In this document: positions 23,110 to 32,583 of the stretch, in pieces
Layout of the letters: every line of letters begins with the position of its first letter
Position numbering within the stretch: position 1 is the stretch's first letter
Made by a program: the position numbers and the translations under genes
The notes under the pieces: generated by a model
Told to the model about the DNA's origin: nothing
What the model saw: the letters and a program-made list of their open reading frames with translations, nothing else
Databases searched by the model: none
Assembly: GCA_025642075.2 (NCBI GenBank)
Contig: JAODUO010000942.1
Coordinates: 86,001-150,000 of the forward strand
DNA length: 64,000 bases
Reading direction: 5' to 3'
Origin: Ridgeia piscesae
Taxonomy: Eukaryota; Annelida; Polychaeta; Sabellida; Siboglinidae

Positions 23110-23461
23110 CTGCAAGTAAGCAAGAAGAGACTGCATCATTTGTCCAATTCGCTGGCGGCTCCTGTGCTTATTACTCAAGTCCTGCAGCACGTGAGATGTC
23201 CACTCCTAGGAACCACTTTCCTGTGTCTACTCACTAGCTCCAAGACACCCTTCACCAACCCCTAACACATACATTCAATCTGACAACCTTGTTGTGGTAC
23301 CATCTTCAAAGTGCATACCCGAACTTGCTGTGAACACTTGCACAGAACAGGAAGCATTAATATGGCAACAATTACCACACCAATTACTTTACATGCAATT
23401 TTTTATTTGAAAACCATGTGTCAAGTGAAACTGACAATAATGACAGAATAGGCAACTCAAC

Positions 23462-23827
23462 TCACATGTTACTGTATTTTTGCACAGTTGAAACAGCTCC
23501 ATAGGATGGTTTTAATGGGCATGACCTGACATGATATTTCCAACTAGACGCATAGCTAAATTCACGAGTACAATAGGAACACTTGTACTCGTTGACGCCT
23601 GTGTGTTTTGCCATGTGTCCTTTGAGATTTGTTGTTCCCGAAAACCCCTTTCCACAGTATACGCAATGATAGCGGTAGCGCCCTCTATGCAGGTCCTCGT
23701 GCAGTCGTAGCCCGTCAATACTTGCAAAGTGTCTAACGCACACTGAACATTTGTATTTCTTATGGCTAGCTGAAACTCTCGCCGAGAGGTCTACATCCTG
23801 CCCACGGACACCAGGTGCTTGACACCT
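23462..23827 (-). CDS. Gene A terminal exon A14, three fingers (cassette type a)
   Basis: Exon of 121 residues. Acceptor TTGTGTGCTTCCAG; phase 0 opening RCQAPGVRGQDVDLSARVSA. Fingers CSVCVRHF...HEDLH, CVYCGKGF...HMAKH and CSYCTREF...HVRSC. Finger 3 is C2HC-like (H-x3-C). A longer tail (PLKPSYGAVSTVQKYSNM) distinguishes it from A10 and A12, which stop at RSCH. AATAAA lies about 55 bp past the stop (plus TTTATT 23402-23407). It is one of three type-a exons that alternate with type-b exons. Confidence 0.88.
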   Translation of the reverse strand, partial: RCQAPGVRGQDVDLSARVSASHKKYKCSVCVRHFASIDGLRLHEDLHRGRYRYHCVYCGKGFSGTTNLKGHMAKHTGVNEYKCSYCTREFSYASSWKYHVRSCPLKPSYGAVSTVQKYSNM

Positions 23828-23982
23828 CTGGAAGCACACAAGATATAAGTATTAGGGATGCAGCTCCCCATTTGCTTCCTGTTTCTGGTCACATGAAATT
23901 TGGATCCATGCAAACAACTAAAACTACGGGCTTAATAAAACGACTCTATTGTGCAGCCAAGGGGCGGGCGAACAGAAACATC

Positions 23983-24342
23983 TTATAGTATGGGATTAAC
24001 CTGCTGACACACCGACAAGTGACGTCGATAATCTCCTTCATATCGGATTTGGCGTCCACACTTAGCACACTTGAACTTGATAACACCAGTGTGGACCGAC
24101 ATATGTCCACGCAAGTTACTTGTGGCAGCAAAGCCCTTGCCACAGAACTCACAGTGGTAACGATATCTTCCTAGGTGGCCATCCTCATGCATTTTCAGAC
24201 CCGATAACGTTGTGAACCGCTTAGAGCAATGGCTGCAGCGATACTGAGACTTAACCAGAGAACTGGGGGCATCCTGAGGGATTACTGTAGGTGGGCCAGT
24301 GGCAGTGAGAGCTCTATCCACCAATGGTGCAAGACCAGACAT
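23983..24342 (-). CDS. Gene A terminal exon A13, three fingers (cassette type b)
   Basis: Exon of 119 residues. Acceptor TTGTTTACTTGCAG; phase 0 opening MSGLAPLVDRALTATGPPTV. Fingers CSHCSKRF...HEDGH, CEFCGKGF...HMSVH and CAKCGRQI...HLSVC (H-x3-C, C2HC-like). The finger-2 to C-terminal part is identical by eye to A11 except for the last residues (NPIL against NPKL), while the leader differs more, a sign of recent duplication or conversion. The AATAAA present after A11 is altered here (CTCTATTG on the plus strand). Confidence 0.88.
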   Translation of the reverse strand: MSGLAPLVDRALTATGPPTVIPQDAPSSLVKSQYRCSHCSKRFTTLSGLKMHEDGHLGRYRYHCEFCGKGFAATSNLRGHMSVHTGVIKFKCAKCGRQIRYEGDYRRHLSVCQQVNPIL

Positions 24343-24656
24343 CTGCAAGTAAACAAGAACAACTCTGCATCACTTGTCCAACTCCCTGTGCTTATTACTC
24401 GACTGCTCAAGCACGTGACCCCAACAACGTCCACTCTTAGCAAACCCTTTCCTGTGTCCACTCACTCACCCCATTTCACACACGCCTTTACCAATCTCAT
24501 TGTATCATTTTATGGTGTGTCAAGACTCAGTCTTAGATGCTTATTAACAAAAGACTGACTTCAATCCATTACATACTCTAAAAATTAACAAATTTCAGTA
24601 CTCATTACATTATTGCAGTTCTGAAGCACAGCCAGAACAGCTCAGGGCTATCTTAA

Positions 24657-24971
24657 CTAATGGCATGACCGGATATGATTTTTTAAACTCATAAAATGGC
24701 TAAATTCACGGTCACAGTGTGAACACTTGTACTCGTTGACACCCGTGTGTTTCGACAAGTGTCCTCTAAGATTCGTTGTTCCCGAAAACCCCTTTCCACA
24801 GTATTCGCAATGATAGCGGTAGCGCCCTCTATGTAAGTCTTCATGCAGTCGTAGCCCAAATGCAGTTGCAAAGTGCTTAGTACACAGAGAACATCTGTGT
24901 TTCTTATGGCTAGCTGACACTTTTGTTGAGAGGTCTACAGCCTGCCCATGGACACCAGGTGCTTGACACAG
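24657..24971 (-). CDS. Gene A terminal exon A12, three fingers (cassette type a)
   Basis: Exon of 104 residues. Acceptor GTGTGCTTCCAG; phase 0 opening LCQAPGVHGQAVDLSTKVSA. Fingers CSLCTKHF...HEDLH, CEYCGKGF...HLSKH and CSHCDREF...HIRSCH. The finger-2 helix is GTTNLRGH. It ends right at finger 3. Differences from A10 cluster in finger 1 and the finger-3 helix (SHFMSLKN against RYFSSLKN). Confidence 0.88.
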   Translation of the reverse strand: MCQAPGVHGQAVDLSTKVSASHKKHRCSLCTKHFATAFGLRLHEDLHRGRYRYHCEYCGKGFSGTTNLRGHLSKHTGVNEYKCSHCDREFSHFMSLKNHIRSCH

Positions 24972-25526
24972 CTGGAAGCACACAAGGGATGCGTATTAGA
25001 GATAACAGGACTTCCAGTTTATGCAGCCATGTGAAAACTGGATCCCTGCAAATTGTTGTATATTGTATAGATATCATGTTTTAAGAAAACAGCATTACAA
25101 TGAATACACAGTACAAAGTAACCCGGGGTGACTATTGGGGATATGTTCCAATATTGACCAATAGTATGATATATATTATAGCAAATACAGAGGACTAGCA
25201 TACCTAAACCATAAGTATTAACAGTTGCCATGAATGCATGTTCCTGAAATAATAAATGCATAAACAAATCCTGTACATGCTGCTACGATCAACAATTGTT
25301 GGTGTGAGGAAGACAAAAAAGGAAAAGTTGATATCGCTACTGATATGCCTGCAAAGACCCACAAAAGTATCGACAGATTATGCCAAACTTCCAGTATGGC
25401 TGTGCCCCGGTACTTCTAGTATGTAAACTTTGAGGAACTGGAGAGCTAGCCAACTCTATAAGATAAATAAGACAATTGAAACTACTGGCTTGATAAAAAT
25501 GACTTTATTGTGCAATCAAAAACATC
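24972..25526. other. Intron between exons A11 and A12
   Basis: AT-rich; holds the AATAAA of A11 at its low-coordinate end's neighbour (25504-25509). No other feature recognised. Confidence 0.5.
25504..25509 (-). promoter_or_regulatory. Polyadenylation signal AATAAA of exon A11
   Basis: AATAAA on the minus strand about 18 bp past the A11 stop, in the context CAATAAAGTC. The same motif is kept near the decayed exon and mutated near A13, so it was part of the duplicated cassette. Confidence 0.6.
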
Positions 25527-25874
25527 TTATAGTTTGGGATTAACTTGCTGACACACCGACAAGTGACGTCGATAATCTCCTTCATATCGGATTTGGCGTC
25601 CACACTTAGCACACTTGAACTTGATAACACCAGTGTGGACCGACATATGTCCACGCAAGTTACTTGTGGCAGCAAAGCCCTTGCCACAGAACTCACAGTG
25701 GTAGCGATATCGTCCTAGGTGGCGATCCTCATGCAATTTCACACCCGATAACGTTGTGAACCCCTTAGAGCAATGTCTGCAGCAGTAGCGAGACTTAACC
25801 ACAGAACTGGGGGCATCCCGAGTGATTAGTGCAGCAGTGACAGCTCTGGCCACCAATGCTGCCTGACCAGGCAT
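25527..25874 (-). CDS. Gene A terminal exon A11, three fingers (cassette type b)
   Basis: Exon of 115 residues. Acceptor GTTTACTTGCAG; phase 0 opening MPGQAALVARAVTAALITRD. Fingers CRHCSKGF...HEDRH, CEFCGKGF...HMSVH and CAKCGRQI...HLSVC. Finger 1 differs from A13 at several sites, fingers 2 and 3 do not. An ATG happens to open the exon, but siblings lack it and the acceptor is strong, so it is not taken as a start. Confidence 0.88.
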   Translation of the reverse strand: MPGQAALVARAVTAALITRDAPSSVVKSRYCCRHCSKGFTTLSGVKLHEDRHLGRYRYHCEFCGKGFAATSNLRGHMSVHTGVIKFKCAKCGRQIRYEGDYRRHLSVCQQVNPKL

Positions 25875-26182
25875 CTGCAAGTAAACAAGAACAGACTGCA
25901 TCATTTGTCCGACTGACTCACTGACAATGGCAGCTTCCTGTGCTTATTCCTCAACCATGTCACCTCCGCTGCATCCACTTCTAGTAATCCCTTTTCTGTG
26001 TCCACTCACTAGCCCCAACAAAGACCCCCAATACATCCCTACTAGTACTAGCATGGTTTAACAATTCCACGGGTACCTTGTATCAAGTCTTAGTGGCCCA
26101 AGAAGTTCCAGTCTCAGATGCTTATTAATAGTGAAACAAAACTGACGATATAAGACTAGAATCCATTAGATGTACTCCCATT

Positions 26183-26497
26183 TTAATGGCATGATCGGGC
26201 GTGATTTTTCAAACTACTAAAATAGCGGAATTCACGGCCACAGTGTGAACACTTGAACTCGTTGACACCCGTGTGTTTCGCCAAGTGTCCTCTAAGATTC
26301 GTTGTTCCCGAAAATCCCTTTCCACAGATTTCGCAATGATAGCGGTAGCACCCTCTATGTAAGTTCTCATGCAGTCGTAACCCAACCATAGTCGCAAAGA
26401 GTTTAGGGCAGAGAGAACATTTGTATTTCTTATCGCTAGCAGACACTTGTGTCGAGAGGTCTACAGCCTGCCAATGGACACCAGGTGCTTGACACCT
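26183..26497 (-). CDS. Gene A terminal exon A10, three fingers (cassette type a)
   Basis: Exon of 104 residues. Acceptor GTGTGCTTCCAG; phase 0 opening RCQAPGVHWQAVDLSTQVSA. Fingers CSLCPKLF...HENLH, CEICGKGF...HLAKH and CSHCGREF...HARSCH. The finger-2 helix is GTTNLRGH. It is the cassette exon nearest the N-terminal exon, and the leader shows that A10, A12 and A14 come from one ancestor. Confidence 0.88.
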   Translation of the reverse strand, partial: RCQAPGVHWQAVDLSTQVSASDKKYKCSLCPKLFATMVGLRLHENLHRGCYRYHCEICGKGFSGTTNLRGHLAKHTGVNEFKCSHCGREFRYFSSLKNHARSCH

Positions 26498-27200
26498 CTG
26501 GAAGCACACAAGGGATGTTTATTAGAAATGCAGCTTCCCACATTCTAGGACTGCCAGTTTCTAGTGCCATATGAAAACTGGATCCCTACAAACTGTATAA
26601 ACCTAGTTTTACATGACGAAATGTGTGCACAAAGTACATTACACCGGATATGTTCTCCTTATGCACAGAGCAGGTACAACGTAACTACAACATAAGTATC
26701 AACTGGCCCAAAGCAGACACATTGCACAAGAACGACTCAATGAAAGCAGTAACTTAACTGATTTACTAACATAAAACCTAAAAGGTAACTCAAGTGTATT
26801 AAATGGTTCAATCTATTAGTAAGCAATGTTTTTGTATGGTAGTGGCTGTACTTGATTATATACTGATGTGTTCAAAGTTATATCTAACCTCCCGGTTGAT
26901 GACAAAGTGCTGTTGCAATCTCTAATGTGTGATTCTTCATTCTAAAAAATGACTACAGCTCTGGACTAGACCAACATGTGTGCATTACTTCAAGTACAGG
27001 CAGTGCAGGCAGCTGTTGTACACATTTTAATTCATCTACATAGTTCAACATGCTATAGATTATACACTGCCTTGCAAATTAGAAATACAAATACTGCATA
27101 CATAGCAAACCGACTGTGCAATGACAAATGTTTGTATATTGGGCCACTCGATATCATGCATGCGTTAGTAAAGGCCAGCAGATTTACGGCGACACCACAT
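26498..27200. other. Intron between exons A9 and A10
   Basis: AT-rich unique sequence; no recognisable element. Confidence 0.5.
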
Positions 27201-27518
27201 TCACATGAAATTTGGTGGCGTGGCCCCGGCATGGTGCGCCTCCACGTGCCGTCGCAGCTGGCGTGCGTAGCGGAACTCGTGGCCGCAAAACGAACAAGGG
27301 AACTCCTTGATGCCCGTGTGCTGCACGAGATGGCCCCGCAAGTTTGTGCTGCCCGAGAAGCCCTTGCCGCAGAAGCGACACTTGTAGCGGTAGCGACCTT
27401 TGTGCAGGTCCTCGTGCAGCCGCAGCCCATTGCGGCTGACAAAGTGCCTACTGCAAACAGAGCAGACATGTTGGCGGACAGCGCCACTGCCCCGCGGCCA
27501 GCCCACTGCTGCTGCCCC
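27201..27518 (-). CDS. Gene A terminal exon A9, three C2H2 fingers
   Basis: Exon of 105 residues. Acceptor TGCTTGTTGTTACAG; phase 0 opening GAAAVGWPRGSGAVRQ. Fingers CSVCSRHF...HEDLH, CRFCGKGF...HLVQH and CSFCGHEF...HVEAHH, tail AGATPPNFM. The finger-2 helix is GSTNLRGH. The exon is much more GC-rich than its neighbours, which keeps long shadow frames open on both strands (for example minus 27053-27736). The finger frame is chosen for its motifs and phase. The GC content hints at a different history from the flanking exons, or codon bias. Confidence 0.88.
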   Translation of the reverse strand, partial: GAAAVGWPRGSGAVRQHVCSVCSRHFVSRNGLRLHEDLHKGRYRYKCRFCGKGFSGSTNLRGHLVQHTGIKEFPCSFCGHEFRYARQLRRHVEAHHAGATPPNFM

Positions 27519-28126
27519 CTGTAACAACAAGCAGGGACGGCGTTTAGTCGCCACTCACAACCAAGCACAAAGGTCACGGGGTCGGTCAGCGCATAAACTA
27601 CGACTACGGAATGGAACAAAGGATTCTTCACTTCACATTTGTTCTGCATGACGGCCTGGCCAAAAAAACAGCACAAAATGTGCTTACCATCCGCACATAT
27701 ACACATGATTTCACTTGTACCACTGCCTATGTACATTTACTTTCTGATAATTGCCATGGCATTGCGTCTATAATTTATTGTTATTCCAAAACTCGGTATC
27801 AATTTAATGGACTATGATCTTCAGCCATACACACTGCACAAGTGCCTTCAGTTTACTTAGCAAGACAAACAATTTAAGCCAATTATTATATCAATTTGAT
27901 ACTGAATTTTATGTGCAGTATGTACTTCATTCAGTCTTTTTCTGCACGAGTGATTCATGCAGATATCATGTTCACATGTCAAAATGACATTATCACATGC
28001 CATCTGGTTGAGAACTAATTTCTGATTACTGATCTTATAAATGAATAAATCCACTGCTGGCCTGCAGCAAACTGTCTGGTCTCATGCATGCAGGATGTGT
28101 TATAGCCAGCAAGTCCAAGTGCTTGT
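27519..28126. other. Intron between exons A8 and A9
   Basis: AT-rich non-coding DNA; no polyadenylation signal stands out close to the A8 stop. Confidence 0.45.
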
Positions 28127-28450
28127 CTAAGTGTGGCATGTTTTGCCGATTCTCTGGTGTCTTCGCAGATCTTTTGCATATCTGAACGCCCGTTTACAGA
28201 CGTCACACTTAAACTCCTTCACGCCAGTGTGCACCACTAGATGTCCTCGCAAATTGCTGTTGCCAGAGAAGCCACGACCACAATATGGACAAGTGTAGGG
28301 GTAAATACCCCGATGTAACCCTTCATGCAGCAATAGACCACGAGCAGTACGACACGACTTGTTGCAAATTGAACATCGATTGTGGACACGCTCCGTTGCC
28401 GCAGTCAAAGTGGCTTTCCCACTTTGCTTTGTAACGTTTTGATGCCATGT
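28127..28450 (-). CDS. Gene A terminal exon A8, three zinc fingers
   Basis: Exon of 107 residues. Acceptor TTTAAATATTTTCCAG; phase 0 opening TWHQNVTKQSGKATLTAATE. Fingers CSICNKSC...HEGLH, CPYCGRGF...HLVVH and CDVCKRAF...HQRIGKTCH. The last finger has a stretched end (H-x5-C-H). The FRYAKDLRRHQ third-finger helix unites A5-A8 as a subfamily. The frame continues upstream of the acceptor to 28702 only as intron read-through. Confidence 0.87.
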   Translation of the reverse strand, partial: TWHQNVTKQSGKATLTAATERVHNRCSICNKSCRTARGLLLHEGLHRGIYPYTCPYCGRGFSGNSNLRGHLVVHTGVKEFKCDVCKRAFRYAKDLRRHQRIGKTCHT

Positions 28451-28926
28451 CTGGAAAATATTTAAAGCCACTGTTAGAAACTGGGCACGACAATAAGATG
28501 GACAATTTGAATCTGCCCAATAATTCCCTGGGGTAATCTGTGCTGATATCTGCAAGCAGCAACACCATTTATTTTCAATCTCATTTAATTGTATAATCAA
28601 CAATTGTATAAGTTCTATGATTGCATACTGTTTAAATGTAATTGATTCAGCAAATAAATCAAGTTCAAATCTCCTAGGCATGACACTAAATTTGGAATGC
28701 ATCAGTACCGTCGAGACTATTTATAGTCTTAAAATCATTATAACCATTTCTCAAGCAATATTAGCACACAACGTGAGGTACTTTGTCACAAGTTCACAAC
28801 ACAGTCAACATGAATCATCCACAGCAAACAAGGACAGTCTTTGCTGAGAGCAATATATATTATATATAACCAGCAGAAACAATCAAGATTTTCATGACCA
28901 TATGCACAGCCAAACATGAGCAAGTG
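28451..28926. other. Intron between exons A7 and A8
   Basis: AT-rich; a minus-strand AATAAA (plus TTTATT about 28567) lies roughly 360 bp beyond the A7 stop. No other feature. Confidence 0.45.
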
Positions 28927-29262
28927 TCACTTGTAAACACGCCACCTTGTTTCAGCCTGTTGCTGGCAGCGCTTCTGGTGCAGTTTCAGGTCTTTAGCAT
29001 AGCGGAACTCCCGTTTACAGACACTGCATGAAAACTCCATAACACCGGTATGGTCCACCAGGTGGCCTCGTAGATTGCTTGATGCCAAGAAACCCTTTCC
29101 ACAATACGAACACTTGTACGGGAAGACACCGCGATGTGAGCCTTCATGAAGCTTAAACCCAAGATGGGTGGTAAATCTTTTACTGCAGAGAGTGCACTGA
29201 AAACGCTTCAAGCTTGCCCCATTTCCACACTGTGAGCTCAGTTTGGCAATCTTTGAAGTGCT
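28927..29262 (-). CDS. Gene A terminal exon A7, three zinc fingers
   Basis: Exon of 111 residues. Acceptor TTTCGTTTTGCAG; phase 0 opening STSKIAKLSSQCGNGASLK. Fingers CTLCSKRF...HEGSH, CSYCGKGF...HLVDH and CSVCKREF...HQKRC (H-x3-C). Tail QQQAETRWRVYK. The finger-2 helix is ASSNLRGH. The finger-3 helix is YAKDLKLH. Confidence 0.88.
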   Translation of the reverse strand, partial: STSKIAKLSSQCGNGASLKRFQCTLCSKRFTTHLGFKLHEGSHRGVFPYKCSYCGKGFLASSNLRGHLVDHTGVMEFSCSVCKREFRYAKDLKLHQKRCQQQAETRWRVYK

Positions 29263-29462
29263 CTGCAAAACGAAATTACCTTGTGTGAATCTTGTTATCG
29301 TTTTCTCACAATGACAGATTATTATGCTGACAACTGTGACTAAGTGACCATACATACAAAGTAAGCCTCTCCAAAGTATGTTACAACAAACAGTTCACGA
29401 ACAACGATCCTAAATAGGCAACGCATAAAACGACACATCACGCACAAATTTAAATCCAACAG

Positions 29463-29795
29463 CTAATTCTTTTCATTTACTGCATTCTTGCACTCTGGAT
29501 GGTCCTTCACTTTGTGGTGTTTCAAGTCTTTCGCATATCGAAATTCACGCAGACACAGGTTGCATTTAAACTCAAAAATTCCTGTGTGATGAACAAGATG
29601 CCCCTTCAGGTTGCTATGCCCAGAGAAACCTTTGCCACAGTACGGACAGCTGTACAGGTAATTGCCACTATGCAAGCGTTCATGCAGGCGCAGTCCGCAG
29701 GCACTGAACACTCTCTTCGCACAAATTGAACACTGGTAGACTTTCTTTCCTGTGCTCGGCTGGCCATCAGAGGCACGTTGTGACGTTCTGCGTGC
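29463..29795 (-). CDS. Gene A terminal exon A6, three C2H2 fingers
   Basis: Exon of 110 residues. Acceptor GTTATATTCTTGCAG; phase 0 opening ARRTSQRASDGQPSTGKK. Fingers CSICAKRV...HERLH, CPYCGKGF...HLVHH and CNLCLREF...HHKVKDH, then PECKNAVNEKN. The linker LHSGNYLYS replaces the usual GxYPY by GNYLY, shared only with A5, its nearest relative. Confidence 0.88.
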   Translation of the reverse strand, partial: ARRTSQRASDGQPSTGKKVYQCSICAKRVFSACGLRLHERLHSGNYLYSCPYCGKGFSGHSNLKGHLVHHTGIFEFKCNLCLREFRYAKDLKHHKVKDHPECKNAVNEKN

Positions 29796-30020
29796 CTGCA
29801 AGAATATAACGGCCACATTACCCTCGTGTCTACATCATCCAGTCAAATGCAGCATTGCAGCTTGATGCAGTGTAGCAAGCTAGAAGCCGTTCGGTAGCAA
29901 AGATGTACACAGACATGCTTTAGAGTGCACTATGAACTTGAGTTATGCTGAATGTCACTAGGTGGCGCCAGCATAACAAGGTCATGAAGCGGCAGCTGTC
30001 AACAAGTGGGCTCCAAGTAT

Positions 30021-30311
30021 CTAGTGGTCCTTTGCTTTGTGCTTTCTCAACTCCTGCGCATATCGGAACTCACGCCAACACTGATCACACTTAAACTGTC
30101 GTATTCCAGTGTGCTGCACTAAATGTCCCTGCAGATTGGTGTGTCCAGAGAATCCTTTACCACAGTATGGACACGTGTACAGATACGAGCCAAGGTGCAG
30201 GCGCTCATGCACCTTCAGGCCCCAAGATGTATGTACGGTTTTGGAGCAGAGAGAACACTGGTAGAGTTTCTTTTCACTGACTCCTTTATGGGTACTACTG
30301 CCTGCATCTCC
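30021..30311 (-). CDS. Gene A terminal exon A5, three C2H2 fingers
   Basis: Exon of 96 residues. Acceptor CATTTTACTTGCAG; phase 0 opening GDAGSSTHKGVSEKK. Fingers CSLCSKTV...HERLH, CPYCGKGF...HLVQH and CDQCWREF...HKAKDH, ending on the final His. The finger-2 helix is GHTNLQGH. First of the C2H2 block in transcript order. Confidence 0.88.
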   Translation of the reverse strand, partial: GDAGSSTHKGVSEKKLYQCSLCSKTVHTSWGLKVHERLHLGSYLYTCPYCGKGFSGHTNLQGHLVQHTGIRQFKCDQCWREFRYAQELRKHKAKDH

Positions 30312-30765
30312 CTGCAAGTAAAATGAAGGCCAGTTATCCCATCACATCCCTAACATACAACTGATAGAAGTAATAACTGAAGACACTTGTAATGGTATGT
30401 ACACTGTACCTAACCTCAAAAAGGTACTTCACTCGCAGGTGTACAATAGCCACTATTCACTGCATGGTATGTTCGGCACTTCAGATATGCAGCCTTAATA
30501 TGCTATCACTAATGTTGCAACAAAATCAAAAACAACAATATCATTTCTGCAACTTTTTTATTTTATTAAATCCCATGTATAGCCATACAACTGTATTAAA
30601 AACTTCACTCAGCCTGGTGTGCAAGTTTGTAAAATTCAGCTCAACCGAAATTACCAATGTTCATCAAAAACTGAACTTAAAAAACGTGAAAAAATTACAA
30701 CCACCTGCTTTCTCGTCCCAATGCCAACAAATCCCTAAATACACACTTGCACCTTAACTGGCAGT
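30312..30765. other. Intron between exons A4 and A5
   Basis: AT-rich; a minus-strand AATAAA (plus TTTATT 30557-30562) lies about 205 bp beyond the A4 stop. Confidence 0.5.
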
Positions 30766-31071
30766 TTAATTAAGATGTGTTCCCCATGACGTAGCATGGT
30801 TCATCTTATAACCACGTGACCAGTAATGTCTCGAGTGATAGAGGGCGTAACATGCCGGGTAACAGAGCCCCGGGTGTGCGCTGCATGTACTACAATGCAC
30901 TCTCGTTTCCTTCCTCACGCCACTGCGATAACACACTCGACAGCGTTTCGTTGGCTTGCTTTTAGCTGGCGTTGGTGGCACAAAGTCGGGCACGTGAGTT
31001 TTGCCATCAATTTCAATAACTGGTGAATCTGCTCCTGCCATGACACTGTGCAGAATGCTCCCCATTCCAAC
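30766..31071 (-). CDS. Gene A terminal exon A4, piggyBac-type cysteine-rich zinc domain
   Basis: Exon of 101 residues. Acceptor CCAAGTTTGTGTTGCAG; phase 0 opening VGMGSILHSVMAGADSPVIE. A linker (DFVPPTPAKSKPTK) leads to RCRVCYRSGVRKETRVHC, then CSTC, then CYPACYALYH. The C-x2-C ... RKxTxxxC-x2-C ... C-x3-C-x4-H arrangement is that of the C-terminal Cys-rich domain of piggyBac-family transposases, which binds terminal repeats. No DDE catalytic domain lies nearby, so this appears to be only the DNA-binding end of such a protein, spliced in place of zinc fingers. Tail SRHYWSRGYKMNHATSWGTHLN. Confidence 0.82.
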   Translation of the reverse strand, partial: VGMGSILHSVMAGADSPVIEIDGKTHVPDFVPPTPAKSKPTKRCRVCYRSGVRKETRVHCSTCSAHPGLCYPACYALYHSRHYWSRGYKMNHATSWGTHLN

Positions 31072-32121
31072 CTGCAACACAAACTTGGCTGCTGCTGAAT
31101 AGGGCACAGCACAGCTGGCATCAATGACAGCTACACTGACCCACAGTCGCTTTCTTTGCTCCTTTCACTCATTAGCTCTCATTCATAAAACTGCATATCA
31201 AAATCACCAAAGATTTTACAAAAATACCTTTTATTATGTTTCATACATTGTGGTTAGTACACACAGAATCTTCAACCCAAATCATGTGGCAATGTGTACA
31301 TCTTATGTATAGTACACAAGCTGGTGTAATTCAGTAAACCAGTAACATGATACCGATATTTAGAAGTTTTGTTACCTTTGCATGTACTTCAATTATCACC
31401 TAACATTGATGTCATACCTCGTCAATAATTTGTCCTGTTTATATTTAGTATTGTCAGCTATTTTTTTAATACACTCGCAGATGTGTACATATAAATAGTT
31501 TTGTTGGTGATAATTGACAGAAACACTGGGAATTTTTATATCAGAAATTAAATCCACAATAGTATTTAAAAAAATTCACATATCTTTCAGTGTCTTACAA
31601 AAGTGATGAATCTGTTTTGCATTTCGTTTGAACAGCAGCATAAGCATTTGTAGCTTCGAAGGTGCCAATACTATAATGGAGGTGATTGACATCACAATTA
31701 AAAAATAAATTTATTGTGACTGAATCACAGTACCAGAACGATAAAGTCAATGCCTGCTCAAAAAATTAGATTATTTTGAAGACAAACTCTCTATACGACA
31801 ACTTATGTCACCCCGCCACATTTTGTAATGAATCAGCATCATGCTGAAATCAGGTATAATTTCTTGGTGACTAGTGACAACAGAAATAAAGCAGTAATCT
31901 CAAACATGATCCTTATTATACCAAAGAATCTCACTCGCATTTCTACAAGTAGATTTCCTTCGATGGACTTTCCTAAAAAAAGTATTCATGTTCCGTCTTA
32001 ATTTATCTGTTGGATTGGGACAATCCAACAGATAAATTTTCATCAAAACAACTAAAACCATGATATAGATAGTTGTGTTCCACTGGTATGTTTACACAAA
32101 GACAACATATCAACTACTGCA
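31072..32121. other. Intron between exons A3 and A4
   Basis: AT-rich. A minus-strand AATAAA (plus TTTATT 31710-31715) lies about 400 bp beyond the A3 stop. A short near-palindrome TCTGTTGGATTGGGACAATCC followed by AACAGA is at about 32007-32035. No trace of the rest of a piggyBac element seen. Confidence 0.5.
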
Positions 32122-32583
32122 TCAGGAAGTAACAATCCCATGGCGGCTTTTAAAGCGTGTCAGCCATCCCGTTGTCATTTGGAAAACGTTTGGATCATAG
32201 CCTGGCTCATTTCCGTGAAGATCTTGATGGATGACCTTAGCCTGTGCAAGCAGAACTGCATTAGACACTCTATTTCCAGTGTTGACTTGGTCTAGGTACC
32301 ACTGATACACTGCCTGTTCATGAAGTATGTCTTTTGGCAGGCGCATCGTCCTGTGCTGCAACACATCAGGCGAGTGATTCTTGCTCAAGAACGATTGGAA
32401 CTTCGCTCTCATGTTCTTAATATCACTAACAGTCGATCTTGCAATGCCATATTCTTTTGCAATTCTGTACTGCTTCTCCCCGTTTTCAATACGACGGATG
32501 ATCTCAAGTTTATCATGAATTGTCAGAACCGTCTGCTTGCTCCCCCTTTCTTTAGATGTCAGCCTTGCCTGTTTATTTCGATT
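32122..32583 (-). CDS. Gene A terminal exon A3, psq HTH plus CENP-B-type HTH
   Basis: Exon of 153 residues. Acceptor GCATACGTTTCAG; phase 0 opening NRNKQARLTSKERGSK. Residues about 15-65 form a psq/CENP-B N-terminal helix-turn-helix: LTIHDKLEIIRRIENGEKQ, then YRIAKEYGIARSTVSDIK. Residues about 85-150 look like the second CENP-B-type HTH: HEQAVYQWYLDQVNTGNR, AQAKVIHQDL, GWLTRFKSRHGI. This two-HTH module is the DNA-binding half of pogo/Tigger/jerky transposases and CENP-B. The DDE domain is absent; the stop follows the second HTH. It is read as a captured DNA-binding module. Confidence 0.85.
   Translation of the reverse strand, partial: NRNKQARLTSKERGSKQTVLTIHDKLEIIRRIENGEKQYRIAKEYGIARSTVSDIKNMRAKFQSFLSKNHSPDVLQHRTMRLPKDILHEQAVYQWYLDQVNTGNRVSNAVLLAQAKVIHQDLHGNEPGYDPNVFQMTTGWLTRFKSRHGIVTS

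Noticed and set aside
27053..27736. 227-codon minus-strand frame
   Set aside because: Shadow of the GC-rich finger exon A9 in another frame; no family signature, while the A9 frame has three complete fingers.
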